From: Metabacillus niabensis
Lineage (GTDB): Bacteria; Bacillota; Bacilli; Bacillales; Bacillaceae
Direction: 5' to 3'
Assembly (NCBI RefSeq): GCF_902829255.1
Contig: NZ_CADEPK010000011.1
Span: forward strand, 28,688-92,687
Length of the DNA stretch: 64,000 nucleotides
The translations under genes and the position numbers were made by a program. The first letter of the stretch is position 1. Each line of letters starts with the position of its first letter. The notes under the pieces were generated by a model that ran no database searches, was not told where the DNA came from, and saw only the letters and a list, made by a program, of their open reading frames with translations. Below, piece by piece: positions 43,273 through 52,049 of this stretch.

Positions 43273-44118
43273 TTAAAAATCAAAATTATCTGGGTCTGGT
43301 CCTACACGATAATTATCATTTAAACGATTAATTCGTTCCATATCTTCAGCATTAAGCTCAAAGTCAAATATATTTGCATTAGCTAGAATGCGTTGTTCTT
43401 TTGTTGATTTTGGGATTGTGACAACACCATTTTGTAAGTCCCAGCGTAAAATGATTTGTGCAACAGTTTTGTTATAGCTTTTTGCAATTTCTTGTAAAAG
43501 CGGATGGTCTAATAATTGTCCTTGCATTAAAGGAGACCAAGCTTCTAATTGAATGTGATGCTCCTTACAAAATGTTTGGACTTCCTTTTGGGTGAGTCTA
43601 GGATGATACTCAACTTGATTGACCATTGGATTTATTTCAGCGTCCTTTATTAACTCCTTTAAGTGATGAACCTGAAAGTTACTTACACCTATTGCTTTAA
43701 CTCGACCTTCTTTATATAAAGTTTCTAATGCACGCCAAGCTTCTTTAAATTTTCCTTCTACAGGCCAATGGATAAGATATAAATCTAAATAATCTAAGCC
43801 TAGTTTTTTTAAGCTAGCATCATATGCTGCAATGGTAGATTCGTACCCTAAATCAGAATTCCACACTTTAGAGGTTATAAATAGTTCCTCTCTAGAAATG
43901 CCAGTTTCTTTTATTCCTTCTCGAATGGCTTGTCCAACACCTTCTTCATTTTCATAAATGGCAGCCGTATCAATACTGCGGTACCCTTGTTTAATTGCAA
44001 ATTTAATTGCATTTACCAATTCAGGACCTTCCTCAACCTTAAAAACACCGAGGCCGAACCAAGGCATTTGTATACCGTTCGCTAATTTCGTTGTATCTTG
44101 TAAGCTAGTAATCATCAT
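43273..44118 (-). CDS. ytbE: Aldo/keto reductase, YtbE-like
   Basis: A 281-residue NADPH-dependent TIM-barrel reductase. The catalytic tetrad is recognisable: the Asp in YRSIDTAAIYENE with its Tyr, Lys in ITSKVWN and His in YLIHWPVEG; the NADPH-binding loop is IPKSTKEQRI. The closing RVGPDPDNFDF and the whole chain are close to Bacillus YtbE. The start is ATG 44118 after TTTGGAGG. It lies 15 bp downstream of a YtbD-type transporter and near a divergent HxlR regulator, the same three-gene arrangement as ytbD-ytbE-ytcD in Bacillus subtilis. Confidence 0.88.
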   Translation of the reverse strand: MMITSLQDTTKLANGIQMPWFGLGVFKVEEGPELVNAIKFAIKQGYRSIDTAAIYENEEGVGQAIREGIKETGISREELFITSKVWNSDLGYESTIAAYDASLKKLGLDYLDLYLIHWPVEGKFKEAWRALETLYKEGRVKAIGVSNFQVHHLKELIKDAEINPMVNQVEYHPRLTQKEVQTFCKEHHIQLEAWSPLMQGQLLDHPLLQEIAKSYNKTVAQIILRWDLQNGVVTIPKSTKEQRILANANIFDFELNAEDMERINRLNDNYRVGPDPDNFDF

Positions 44119-44133
44119 TAATTCCTCCAAATG

Positions 44134-45342
44134 TTAAATATTTTTTTGATTGTTAAAGTTAGAGTGATCTTTTTTCTCAAGGGACCGGCTCAAGCCAGTA
44201 AGGAATACAGCTAATAAGACCATTAGTGAGCCGATCCAAGTAGTATGAATAAGTCCAATGGAATCAGTAATGACACCACCCAAAAAGGAGCCTAGCGCAA
44301 TCCCTGCATTAAAAGCAGCAATATTAATCGCAGATGCGACATCTACTGCAGAAGGAACAAATCGTTCAGCTAACATGACAACATATACTTGTAATCCAGG
44401 TACATTCATAAAGGCTAATAAGCCCATCAAGAATATACTTATTAATCCAGCTATTTTAAATGGTGCAGTAAACATTAAAACAAATAGAACAATAGCTTGA
44501 ATAATGAACATGTAAAATAACGATTTAATCGGATTTTGATTAGAAACTTTTCCGCCAATCATGTTTCCGATTGCAATGGCGATTCCATAAACAAGAAGGA
44601 TGATAGCAACTGTTCCCTCTTTAAAGCCGGTTATATTAGTAAGGATCGGTGTTAAATAAGTAAAAACGACAAATGTTCCGCCATACCCTAATGCAGTAAT
44701 GATAAAGACAAGCAATAAGCGTCCGTTTGTTACTAATTTTAATTGGTCGCTAAACGTAGTTCGCGTTGCCTTCTTTAAATTAGCAGGAATAAGGATACTA
44801 TTTGAAAAGAGAGCGATAATTCCAACAATAACGATGACGACAAACGCGATTCGCCAGCCAAACTGTTGACCAATAAATGTTCCTAAAGGTACTCCGGTTA
44901 CTGTTGCAACAGTGAGTCCTGTAAACATAATCGATATTGCACTAGCTCGACGATTTTCAGGTACTAAATCGGCAGCGATTGTCGAACCGATTGACATAAA
45001 TACACCGTGAGAAAAAGCTGAAATAATACGTGCAATAAGTAAAATCGCAATGCTTGGTGCACAAGCAGCGATACTATTCCCAATAATAAAAATAATCATA
45101 ATCCAGAGCAATAAAGTCTTTCGTGACATTCTTGAAGTAACTGATGTAAGAATTGGTGCTCCAAATGTTACTCCTAAAGCATATAACGAAACAGTTAAAC
45201 CTGCTGTTGTTACTGGTATTTGTAAATCATCAGATATTAAAGGCAAAAGTCCAACACTAATGAATTCCGTAGTACCAATTGCAAATGCACTCACTGCTAA
45301 AGCAAGAAGTGCAAAGGTACTTCTTTTTTTATCTAATGTCAT
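44134..45342 (-). CDS. ytbD: MFS efflux transporter, YtbD-like
   Basis: A 402-residue DHA1-family exporter with 12 membrane segments, starting LALAVSAFAIGTTEFISVGLLP, a sequence typical of the AraJ/YtbD branch; the loop motif is SRMSRKTLLLW and motif C GVPLGTFIGQQFGWR. It is predicted to export a toxic organic compound. The start is ATG 45342 after GGAGG. It is co-transcribed with ytbE and divergent from an HxlR-family repressor whose operator repeats lie in the shared 205-bp gap. Confidence 0.85.
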   Translation of the reverse strand: MTLDKKRSTFALLALAVSAFAIGTTEFISVGLLPLISDDLQIPVTTAGLTVSLYALGVTFGAPILTSVTSRMSRKTLLLWIMIIFIIGNSIAACAPSIAILLIARIISAFSHGVFMSIGSTIAADLVPENRRASAISIMFTGLTVATVTGVPLGTFIGQQFGWRIAFVVIVIVGIIALFSNSILIPANLKKATRTTFSDQLKLVTNGRLLLVFIITALGYGGTFVVFTYLTPILTNITGFKEGTVAIILLVYGIAIAIGNMIGGKVSNQNPIKSLFYMFIIQAIVLFVLMFTAPFKIAGLISIFLMGLLAFMNVPGLQVYVVMLAERFVPSAVDVASAINIAAFNAGIALGSFLGGVITDSIGLIHTTWIGSLMVLLAVFLTGLSRSLEKKDHSNFNNQKNI

Positions 45343-45466
45343 TTTTTCTCCTCCTTCTTTTTGATTAGGGATAAAAAAATCCCTCTATAACGCAAACTAT
45401 ATAAAAATCCTTTACTATAAATTTCAGCCGGCAAATGTTATTATGATACACATATAACAAAGTGAG

Positions 45467-45515
45467 AAGTACGTACTTTAAAGTAATATAGATACTAAAA
45501 AGTGATATAGGTACT
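45467..45515. promoter_or_regulatory. Probable HxlR/YtcD operator
   Basis: A perfect palindrome AAGTACGTACTT (45467-45478) is followed by a direct repeat AGTAATATAGATACT (45482-45496) and AGTGATATAGGTACT (45501-45515), 13 of 15 identical and 19 bp apart. HxlR-family proteins bind such tandem GTAC-type half-sites. Confidence 0.65.
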
Positions 45516-45547
45516 TTTTGGTTCCTATAAAAAGGAGGACATTAATT

Positions 45548-45931
45548 GTGCAAAAAAAGAAATATAATATATCTGTTGAAGCAACGTTAGAAGTAATTGG
45601 CGGAAAATGGAAATGTGTTATTTTATGTCATTTAACACATGGAAAGAAACGAACTAGTGAATTGAAGCGGCTTATGCCAGATATAACTCAAAAGATGCTA
45701 ACACAACAATTGAGAGAATTAGAGGCAGATGGGGTCATTAATCGAATTGTATACCAACAAATCCCTCCTAAAGTGGAGTATGAGCTAAGTGAATATGGAT
45801 GGAGCTTGCAGGGTATATTAGATTCTCTATGTGCATGGGGGGAGAAGCATATAAAGAAAGTGTACGGGAACACATATGATGTATTAGAGGAAAATGAATT
45901 AAATAAACATCTAATGGAAGAGCGTCAGTAA
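45548..45931 (+). CDS. ytcD: HxlR family transcriptional regulator, YtcD-like
   Basis: A 127-residue winged-helix protein of the HxlR family (VEATLEVIGGKWKCVILCHLTHGKKRTSELKRLMPDITQKMLTQQLRELEADGVI and the wing PPKVEYELSEYG). Cysteines in WKCVILCH could serve redox or electrophile sensing, as in YodB and HypR. GTG 45548 with AAAGGAGGA is preferred over an upstream in-frame start. It is divergent from ytbD-ytbE and almost certainly their repressor. Confidence 0.87.
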   Translation: MQKKKYNISVEATLEVIGGKWKCVILCHLTHGKKRTSELKRLMPDITQKMLTQQLRELEADGVINRIVYQQIPPKVEYELSEYGWSLQGILDSLCAWGEKHIKKVYGNTYDVLEENELNKHLMEERQ

Positions 45932-46230
45932 TTTTTATATATTTCGTCTTGCAAAAGGAAGTCAAGTGATGGGAAATTATGCTAAAAAACTTGAATTAGG
46001 ATTGTAAAATAGTTTACGTTGGGGAAAAGATGACGTCATGGTTATCAAATTGTTTAAAATGCAATTTAAAGATGGAAAAGGCATGTATTAAACAATGATA
46101 ATACAATTTTAATTATTAAAGATTTAAATGTAAAAGGGAGTTCATCTGTTTTGAAGCTAGGGTGAAAAACATTCGTTTAGTAAACGGAATTCATAATATA
46201 AATTGTAAAATTGAGGGATTAAGCAGCAAA
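45932..46230. other. Intergenic stretch without a gene
   Basis: No convincing frame. A small dyad CGTTT/AAACG lies near 46170-46182. The following terminator at 46231 belongs to the FMN reductase gene on the minus strand. Confidence 0.35.
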
Positions 46231-46263
46231 AAAACAGGAGTCTATTTTAGGGACTCCTGTTTT
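46231..46263. terminator. Terminator of the FMN reductase gene
   Basis: AAAACAGGAGTC (46231-46242) pairs with GACTCCTGTTTT (46252-46263); A and T runs on both sides. Confidence 0.85.
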
Positions 46264-46280
46264 ATTTTATATGGTTTTAC

Positions 46281-46829
46281 TTATCGAATGGTTTTTAATG
46301 CTCCACTCCAAGCAATTACTTGGTCAAGCATTTCATTTACATTTTTTAAATGTAATTCAGCTGGTTTGAAGGTAGTTCCATTTTCAAAATCAGTAAATAA
46401 TGAAAGTGTTGGGTGTACACGAACATCTGCGATTAATAATTCTCCCATAATACCACGTAAATGTTCGGCAGCACGAGCTCCACCTGTAGAGCCATAGCTT
46501 ACAATACCAGCAGCTTTGTTGTTCCATGCTTCACGTGCAGAATCAAGTGCGTTTTTAAGTGCTCCTGTAATGCTGTGGTTATATTCTTGAACAATAAAAA
46601 CAAAGCCATCAAGTGTTGCTAACTTTTCATTCCATGCTTGTAAGCCAGGCTCTTGACCAGTACCTTCTCCTAAAAGTGGAAGTTTGTATTCTGCAATATC
46701 AACGATTTCATAATCCGCATCACCACGTTGATCTGCGATTGATTTTACCCATTCTCCGACTTGTGGACTCACACGGCCTTGGCGTGTACTTCCTAAAATA
46801 ATCCCAATTTTTAATTTACCATTTGTCAT
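46281..46829 (-). CDS. NADPH-dependent FMN reductase
   Basis: A 182-residue flavodoxin-fold reductase. The FMN phosphate loop is GIILGSTRQGRVSPQVGEWV, the second loop VQEYNHSITGALKNALD, and the third SYGSTGGARAAEHLRG. Enzymes of this family reduce FMN, quinones, azo dyes or chromate. ATG 46829 has an ideal SD (AAAGGAGG, eight bases away); the open frame to 46925 is disfavoured. It is divergent from a catechol-dioxygenase-like gene, suggesting a shared quinone/catechol detoxification role. Confidence 0.85.
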   Translation of the reverse strand: MTNGKLKIGIILGSTRQGRVSPQVGEWVKSIADQRGDADYEIVDIAEYKLPLLGEGTGQEPGLQAWNEKLATLDGFVFIVQEYNHSITGALKNALDSAREAWNNKAAGIVSYGSTGGARAAEHLRGIMGELLIADVRVHPTLSLFTDFENGTTFKPAELHLKNVNEMLDQVIAWSGALKTIR

Positions 46830-47044
46830 TTGCTGTTCCTCCTTTGAATTTTTACCGAATAGTTTGTTTAAAAATCCCAAATTTATTGCACCACCTATAA
46901 TTAATGGAAAACCCTTTACATCCAATTTTTCTTGAATTAAAATATTATTAATTCGAGATAATTGTATTAGACTGTATGGATTTTGTCAAGGCGTTTAAAA
47001 TATATTCATTACAACAAAAAATGATGACGAAGGGAACGAAAATA

Positions 47045-47890
47045 ATGGATAAATTTCATGAAAAACCAAATGTATTTGTTGGAGAAGTAACAATTAAAGT
47101 ACAAGATTTAGAAAAAGCTACAGCCTTTTATCAAGAAATAATTGGTTTCCAACTATTAAAGAAGGAGGATAAAAAGGTTATTTTAACAGCAAATGGGCAA
47201 ACCCCCTTGCTAACTTTGGAGCAGCCAGATCATGTAATTCCAAAAGAAAAAAGGGCATTAGGACTATACCACTTCGCAATTTTGCTACCAACAAGAGAGG
47301 ATTTATCGCAATTTTTACGTCATATCATTCAAGTAGGATATCCAATTGGGGCAGCAGATCATGATGTTAGTGAGGCTTTGTACTTAAATGATCCAGATGG
47401 AAATGGCATTGAAGTATACCGTGATAGACCTTCGTCACAATGGACATGGAACAATGAATTGGTTCATATGGTGACAGAACAACTTGATGGAGACGGGATT
47501 CTAGCCGAAAGTAGTAAAAGTTGGCAAGGGCTACCGAAAAATACAATAATGGGGCATATCCATTTACATGTAGCTGATGTTAAAAAAGCAGAGGAATTTT
47601 ATACGAAAGGGCTAGGCTTTAACGTTGTTAGTTACTATCCGCAAGCAGCATTCCTTTCAACGGGGAATTATCACCACCATATTGCCGTTAATATGTGGCA
47701 AGGAGCAAATGCACAAGTACCATCTAAAAATAGTGTCGGTTTAAAATGGTATACACTTGTGTATCCAAATGAGGCGGAAAGACAAGCTGTTGTTGAAAGG
47801 TTAAAGCAGCTTGGGGCACCAGTAAGAAAAGAAGAAGACTTCTATACGACGGAAGATCCGACAGGTAATCAAATTAAACTTGTTATTTAA
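47045..47890 (+). CDS. catE: Ring-cleaving dioxygenase, CatE-like (VOC superfamily)
   Basis: A 281-residue protein with two vicinal-oxygen-chelate modules, as in extradiol catechol-2,3-dioxygenases. Metal ligands and neighbours are seen in MGHIHLHVADVKKAEEFYTKGLGF, NYHHHIAVNMWQG and the late glutamate-bearing strand; the first module contains DHDVSEALYLNDPDGNGIEVYRDRP, very like Bacillus CatE. ATG 47045 is preceded by GAAGGGAACG. In Bacillus, catE belongs to the YodB/CatR-controlled quinone response; here it is divergent from an FMN reductase and close to a HxlR regulator, which agrees with electrophile detoxification. Confidence 0.83.
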   Translation: MDKFHEKPNVFVGEVTIKVQDLEKATAFYQEIIGFQLLKKEDKKVILTANGQTPLLTLEQPDHVIPKEKRALGLYHFAILLPTREDLSQFLRHIIQVGYPIGAADHDVSEALYLNDPDGNGIEVYRDRPSSQWTWNNELVHMVTEQLDGDGILAESSKSWQGLPKNTIMGHIHLHVADVKKAEEFYTKGLGFNVVSYYPQAAFLSTGNYHHHIAVNMWQGANAQVPSKNSVGLKWYTLVYPNEAERQAVVERLKQLGAPVRKEEDFYTTEDPTGNQIKLVI

Positions 47891-48009
47891 AGCAAAATCA
47901 ATCGCCAAGAAGATCACTTCATTAAAAATGAATGGTATGATAACAATAAAAACAGTATTATTTTCAGGAAATAATTAATGCAATAGGAATCGTTGTGAAG
48001 GTGGAGTAT

Positions 48010-48681
48010 ATGGCTAAAACAATAGTAGAAAAACTAAATTTACAAAAGTATGAAGATGTTGCGATTCTTAACCTACCAGAAGGTGAAGACTATTTAACAG
48101 AGCTGTCAAATTATGAAACTGAGCTTAAAAAGAATCGTTCATATGATTTAATTTTTGCCTTTGTATTAGACATGGAATCATTAAAAGAACTTGTTAATCA
48201 AGTAATTGAGCAAAAATCCCTTAATAAAAATGGCTATATGTACGTGGCGTATCCTAAAAAGGGAAACAAAAAATATTCAACATTCATTCACCGTGATGAC
48301 CTGTTAGAGGGGATAGGTGCGGATGCAAATGGTTATGTTGGCAACAGTAATATAAAGTTTTCCAGAATGGTAGGATTTGACGATGTATTTACAGTAGTCG
48401 GTCTGAAAGAGGACGCAAAAGGGAAAAATAAGAAGTCAACAAAGGCTAGTCAATGTGTTGATGATTATATTGATCTCATTCCAAGTATCGAACGTGACTT
48501 ACAAGATTCACCGGATTTACTTGCATTTTATCAATCCCTTACTCCAGGCTATCGAAAGGATTGGGCACGGTATGTATACAGTGCAAAACAAGAGGCCACA
48601 AAAGCAAAGCGTCGTGAAGAAATGAAAATGATTCTTGGTGAAGGATATAAAAGCCGAGATTTATATCGCCTTGATAAATAA
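48010..48681 (+). CDS. YdeI/OmpD-associated family protein
   Basis: About 223 residues. The C-terminal part (CVDDYIDLIPSIERDLQDSPDLLAFYQSLTPGYRKDWARYVYSAKQEATKAKRREEMKMIL) is the YdeI/OmpD-associated block, while the N-terminal half (KNRSYDLIFAFVLDMESLKELVNQVIE...MYVAYPKKGNKKYSTFIHRDDL) resembles DUF3052-like folds. Function is uncertain; the family has been linked to resistance to cationic peptides. ATG 48010 with AAGGTGG upstream is preferred over GTG 47995. A strong terminator follows. Confidence 0.75.
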   Translation: MAKTIVEKLNLQKYEDVAILNLPEGEDYLTELSNYETELKKNRSYDLIFAFVLDMESLKELVNQVIEQKSLNKNGYMYVAYPKKGNKKYSTFIHRDDLLEGIGADANGYVGNSNIKFSRMVGFDDVFTVVGLKEDAKGKNKKSTKASQCVDDYIDLIPSIERDLQDSPDLLAFYQSLTPGYRKDWARYVYSAKQEATKAKRREEMKMILGEGYKSRDLYRLDK

Positions 48682-48686
48682 AAAAA

Positions 48687-48722
48687 AAGAGACATTGGAC
48701 AAATCCAGTGTCTCTATTTTTT
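48687..48722 (+). terminator. Terminator of the YdeI-like gene
   Basis: AGAGACATTGGA (48687-48698) pairs with TCCAGTGTCTCT (48703-48714), followed by a T-run. Confidence 0.92.
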
Positions 48723-48748
48723 ACACTTTTTAGGAAGTGAAATTACCA

Positions 48749-48859
48749 TCATAGCTTAACGTTATTACACCATAAATAATATTGTTCGTTTTCTTTAACA
48801 CGAATTTCATAGGTTACTTCATAATCATTTCCAGAAATTACGGACCTAAATTTAACAAG
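48749..48859 (-). pseudogene. C-terminal fragment of an unidentified protein
   Basis: The frame reads LVKFRSVISGNDYEVTYEIR then VKENEQYYLWCNNVKL and stop. It has a protein-like composition but no start codon or SD; an in-frame stop precedes it. It looks like the tail of a lost gene. Family not recognised. Confidence 0.35.
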
Positions 48860-48922
48860 CTACTCTTTCTTAATAACAATTTAAACTAGTTTTTGTTACC
48901 TGGGGCTGTGCATTCTTTTATG

Positions 48923-49633
48923 TTAGTCCATCATACGTTTACGATAGACGAAGATAACAAAGATAAAAACTACAGCTACCCAAATAAGAATAATGGCAAG
49001 GTTGGACCATACATCTATAAGATTTGCCCCTAACTGTACTTCATTTGCTAAAGTAATTAATTGCGAGTTAGGCATAAACTCAGCGACTTTTAAGAAAGGG
49101 TATCTATCAGAAAAAGCCGTTAAAAAATCTCCAAACGAAAAAATAAATATGAAAGGTAATATGATAACAGATGCTTCCATAACTGATTTCGTCATTAATC
49201 CTAATAAAGTACCAAGACCAATATAGAAAAAGGTTGAAATAATTATAGAGATTGCTATAACTAATGGGTTTTTAGGAAGATATTCTGTTAAAAAAGCACA
49301 AATGATAATAATGAATAAAGTTCCTAATAAGCTTAAAAGACTTTTACCTACTAATATTTCAAGTGAACTAGCGGGTGAGAGCATGAGACCGCGTAATGTA
49401 CTCTTTTCCTTCTCTTCTGCGATTAGAGAGCATTGTACATAAGCAGATACTAAACAAAAAACCATATTAAATACTAAATAATGCTCATTAACCGTTTCAA
49501 CACCGAATCGTCCATAAAGTGCGGCGATAATAAGTGGCATAAGTGCTGACGATGAAACAAATAGATTTTTAGAAACATCTTTATAGTCCTTTTGAAGTAT
49601 TGCAGCCGAACGTTTAAATGAAAAAGTTGTCAT
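48923..49633 (-). CDS. ABC-2 type exporter permease
   Basis: A 236-residue membrane protein with six predicted segments (the ABC-2 fold): AALYGRFGVE, MVFCLVSAYVQCSLIAEEKEKSTLRGLMLSPASS (the family motif between spans 2 and 3), LLGTLFIIIICAFLTEYL and FYIGLGTLLGLMTKS. It should pair with the ATPase encoded just upstream, overlapping it by four bases. The adjoining LytTR/ABC-like regulator suggests a self-regulated exporter, perhaps for a peptide or lipid-targeting compound. Confidence 0.85.
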   Translation of the reverse strand: MTTFSFKRSAAILQKDYKDVSKNLFVSSSALMPLIIAALYGRFGVETVNEHYLVFNMVFCLVSAYVQCSLIAEEKEKSTLRGLMLSPASSLEILVGKSLLSLLGTLFIIIICAFLTEYLPKNPLVIAISIIISTFFYIGLGTLLGLMTKSVMEASVIILPFIFIFSFGDFLTAFSDRYPFLKVAEFMPNSQLITLANEVQLGANLIDVWSNLAIILIWVAVVFIFVIFVYRKRMMD

Positions 49634-50485
49634 GATAATTTCCTCCCTGTTACTTCTACAAATATATCTCCAAGTGTTGGTTCATTTGAGTAAATCGATA
49701 CAATTTTGTCTTGCCTCATATAATCATAGATTGCTTGAGCTCCATCAGGTCCTTTGTCAATAATTTCCTTATTACCATCGGTAAGCTCAACAGTTAATGT
49801 ATGATTAGCAAATTTTTGCCGAAGTGACTTGGGTGTATCCAACAATTGGATGGATCCATTATGTAGAAACGCTACTCTGTCACAAAGTGTTTCAGCTTCA
49901 TTCATATCATGTGTAGTTAGAAAAATGGTTGTTCCTTGTTCCTTTAAGCCTTCTAATCCTTTATAAATATGCTTTGTATTAACGGGGTCAAGTGCAGAGG
50001 TAGGCTCATCTAGGAATAAAAGATCTGGCTTATGTAAAAAAGCTCTTGCCAAAATAACACGCTGAAGCATTCCCTTCGATAGCTTTGATACAACTTTTTT
50101 TTTTTGCCTCACTTAAATTCACCATTTCCAAAACTTCAGAAATTCTAGTATGTGGTACATCGTAAAGGTCACAATAGAGCTTTAAATTATCATAAACTGT
50201 TAATCTTTCATATAAACCAGTGTTGTCTGTAAGAACACCAATTTTTTTTCGATAGGCCGTTTCCTTTAATTTTGAAGCTGGAACACCAAAAACAAGTGCT
50301 TCTCCATCTGTTTGCGCTAGCTGAGCAGTTAATATTTTTATCGTTGTTGTTTTTCCTGAACCACTAGGACCTAGAAAGCCAAAGATTTCACCCTTCTTCA
50401 CTTCAAATGAAACATCCTTTAATGCTTGTTGGTTTGCAAACAGTTTCGCTAATCTTCTTACTTCAATAATATTCTCCATCTTCAT
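49630..50485 (-). pseudogene. ABC exporter ATP-binding protein, frameshifted at an 11-A run
   Basis: Two overlapping frames together make one complete ATPase of about 284 residues. The first (50485 leftwards) has Walker A GPSGSGKTTT and runs to SEAKKK. At the A-run (50095-50105 on the plus strand as T) it shifts into a frame that ends within 25 codons. The second frame carries on with VVSKLSKGMLQRVILARAF (signature motif), Walker B DLLFLDEPTSALDP, the H-loop region FLTTHDMNEAE and the C-terminal domain. Ten A instead of eleven would restore one frame. Everything else is intact, so this is a recent mutation, an assembly error, or a slippage-controlled gene. The start is ATG 50485 (or the ATG two codons on) after GGAGG. 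Confidence 0.8.
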
Positions 50486-50688
50486 CCTCCACTGCTTTTA
50501 TAGTAGTTGTTTGACGATATTGTAAAGAGCACTTTTATACTGAAACTCTCTTATTGCAGAGAGCTGTTCAAGGTGCTTCTGCGTTTCTTATGCTTCTATC
50601 ATAGGAAACAAATTAGTATTTCACATTATATTTTCGATGAAAGGAGCTATGATATGTATGAGTGGAGAATATTTAGCGTGAATGGAGT

Positions 50689-51738
50689 CTATTTTAAGCC
50701 CAACATTCCTTTTAATTCTGCCATTTTCGTTTTTGATAATGGGATAGAGGACTTTTTAGCATCTGCTAATATTAAAGAAAAACTGTTCCTTGTAAATGTC
50801 ACGACTTCACGAACTTTTTGTAAATTAACGATATACGACCTGTGGCATCTAAAGAAACCATATGGATTCAATCTCGTCTCTAACTCTGCCATTGTGAAGG
50901 CACATGGGTATGCTTCACCATTAATATAGATAATAGAATTGCCTTCACTGCTTTCAATATAATCAATTTCAGGAGGGTCAAATAATACAATCTTGTCGTT
51001 AACCTTTGTAGGGATTTTTTCAAAACGAACAGGTTGAATGATAACTTCCTCTTCTTCTTTAGTAGCTGATGCCTCTTCTATAGTTACTTCCTCTTCGGAG
51101 AGAACATCAAGAGCATGTAACCCCGTTTCATCTAATCGATAAACCTGGTTTGTTACAAAAAGGGCACTTTCTACATTATTCGTTAAAATTAAGACAGCTT
51201 TTCCATCTTGGCCTAGCTGTTTAACCAATTTGATCAATATTTGCTTTGTTTCTAAGTCAACATTTTGATCAGGCTCTTCAAATATATAAAGATCAGAATT
51301 TTGAAAAAGTAACCGACCAAAATGAACCCTTCTTTTTTCTGAATAAGTCAACTTACTAACACGGTAGCCTTTTTTACTTTCAAGTTGAACTGCTCTAATA
51401 CAGTCTTCTACAGATAGCTTTGAACTATATATTGTTCTGTAAAAAAGGTAATTATCCTTAACGCTTAATCTATCATATAGGCCATCATCTAAAAGGGAAA
51501 ATCCAATTTTTGAATGGACAAATCTCATAGAAGTTCTAGTAATCTGCTCTCCACATATGAAAATTGACCCGTTGGAGATGGGGATTTCGCCCATTAACAT
51601 TTTTAGTAGAATTGAACGTACATTTGTATTAGCATGAATCGCGATAATGTCTTTTTCTGAAACAGTCAAATTAAATTCTGGAAAAATGAGAGAATGCTCA
51701 TCGTGCTTTTCTAGTTTCTTTATTTCTAAAATGCTCAT
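50689..51738 (-). CDS. LytTR-domain regulator fused to a degenerate ABC ATPase domain
   Basis: A 349-residue protein. Residues 1-210 follow an ABC ATPase in outline (strand IIAIHAN where Walker A should be, MLMGEIPISNGSIFICG, LTYSEKRRVHFGRLLFQNSDLYIFEEPDQNVDLETKQILIKLV). It lacks the GxxGxGK(S/T) lysine, and the LSGGQ motif is reduced to LTYSEK, so it probably cannot hydrolyse ATP. A glutamate-rich linker (about 215-232) leads to a C-terminal LytTR DNA-binding domain (about 245-347; YIESSEGNSIIYINGEAYPC and FFRCHRSYIVNL). ATG 51738 has AAGGTGG upstream. It lies next to the ABC exporter genes and likely regulates them, perhaps by sensing the exporter. Confidence 0.83.
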   Translation of the reverse strand: MSILEIKKLEKHDEHSLIFPEFNLTVSEKDIIAIHANTNVRSILLKMLMGEIPISNGSIFICGEQITRTSMRFVHSKIGFSLLDDGLYDRLSVKDNYLFYRTIYSSKLSVEDCIRAVQLESKKGYRVSKLTYSEKRRVHFGRLLFQNSDLYIFEEPDQNVDLETKQILIKLVKQLGQDGKAVLILTNNVESALFVTNQVYRLDETGLHALDVLSEEEVTIEEASATKEEEEVIIQPVRFEKIPTKVNDKIVLFDPPEIDYIESSEGNSIIYINGEAYPCAFTMAELETRLNPYGFFRCHRSYIVNLQKVREVVTFTRNSFSLILADAKKSSIPLSKTKMAELKGMLGLK

Positions 51739-52049
51739 GTTATATCCACCTTTTTCACTAATTGAGTTATGACCGGAATTTTCCACTATTACTAATTATA
51801 TACTGATTCAAATTTCATAACTTGAGTAAGAGTTAAAAATTCTAGTATATATTGTTATTTTTTGTAGAATAGGATCATTTCCTAGGAAATGGACGAGGAG
51901 AAATTGGAGGAATTTGTTAAATGGTGTTAGTTGTATTCTGACAGATAGAGTGTATTTTAATGAGTACAGTAAAGCTATGAGCATGTATGTTTCAGTTCTG
52001 AATAGTCCATGCTACAATTGTTATTACTGATAGAAAGAGGTGGATTGTT

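Noticed and set aside
50653..50929. Forward frame starting with AAAGGAG and ATG
   Set aside because: The SD is tempting, but the frame is antisense to the LytTR domain, which is clearly the real coding strand.
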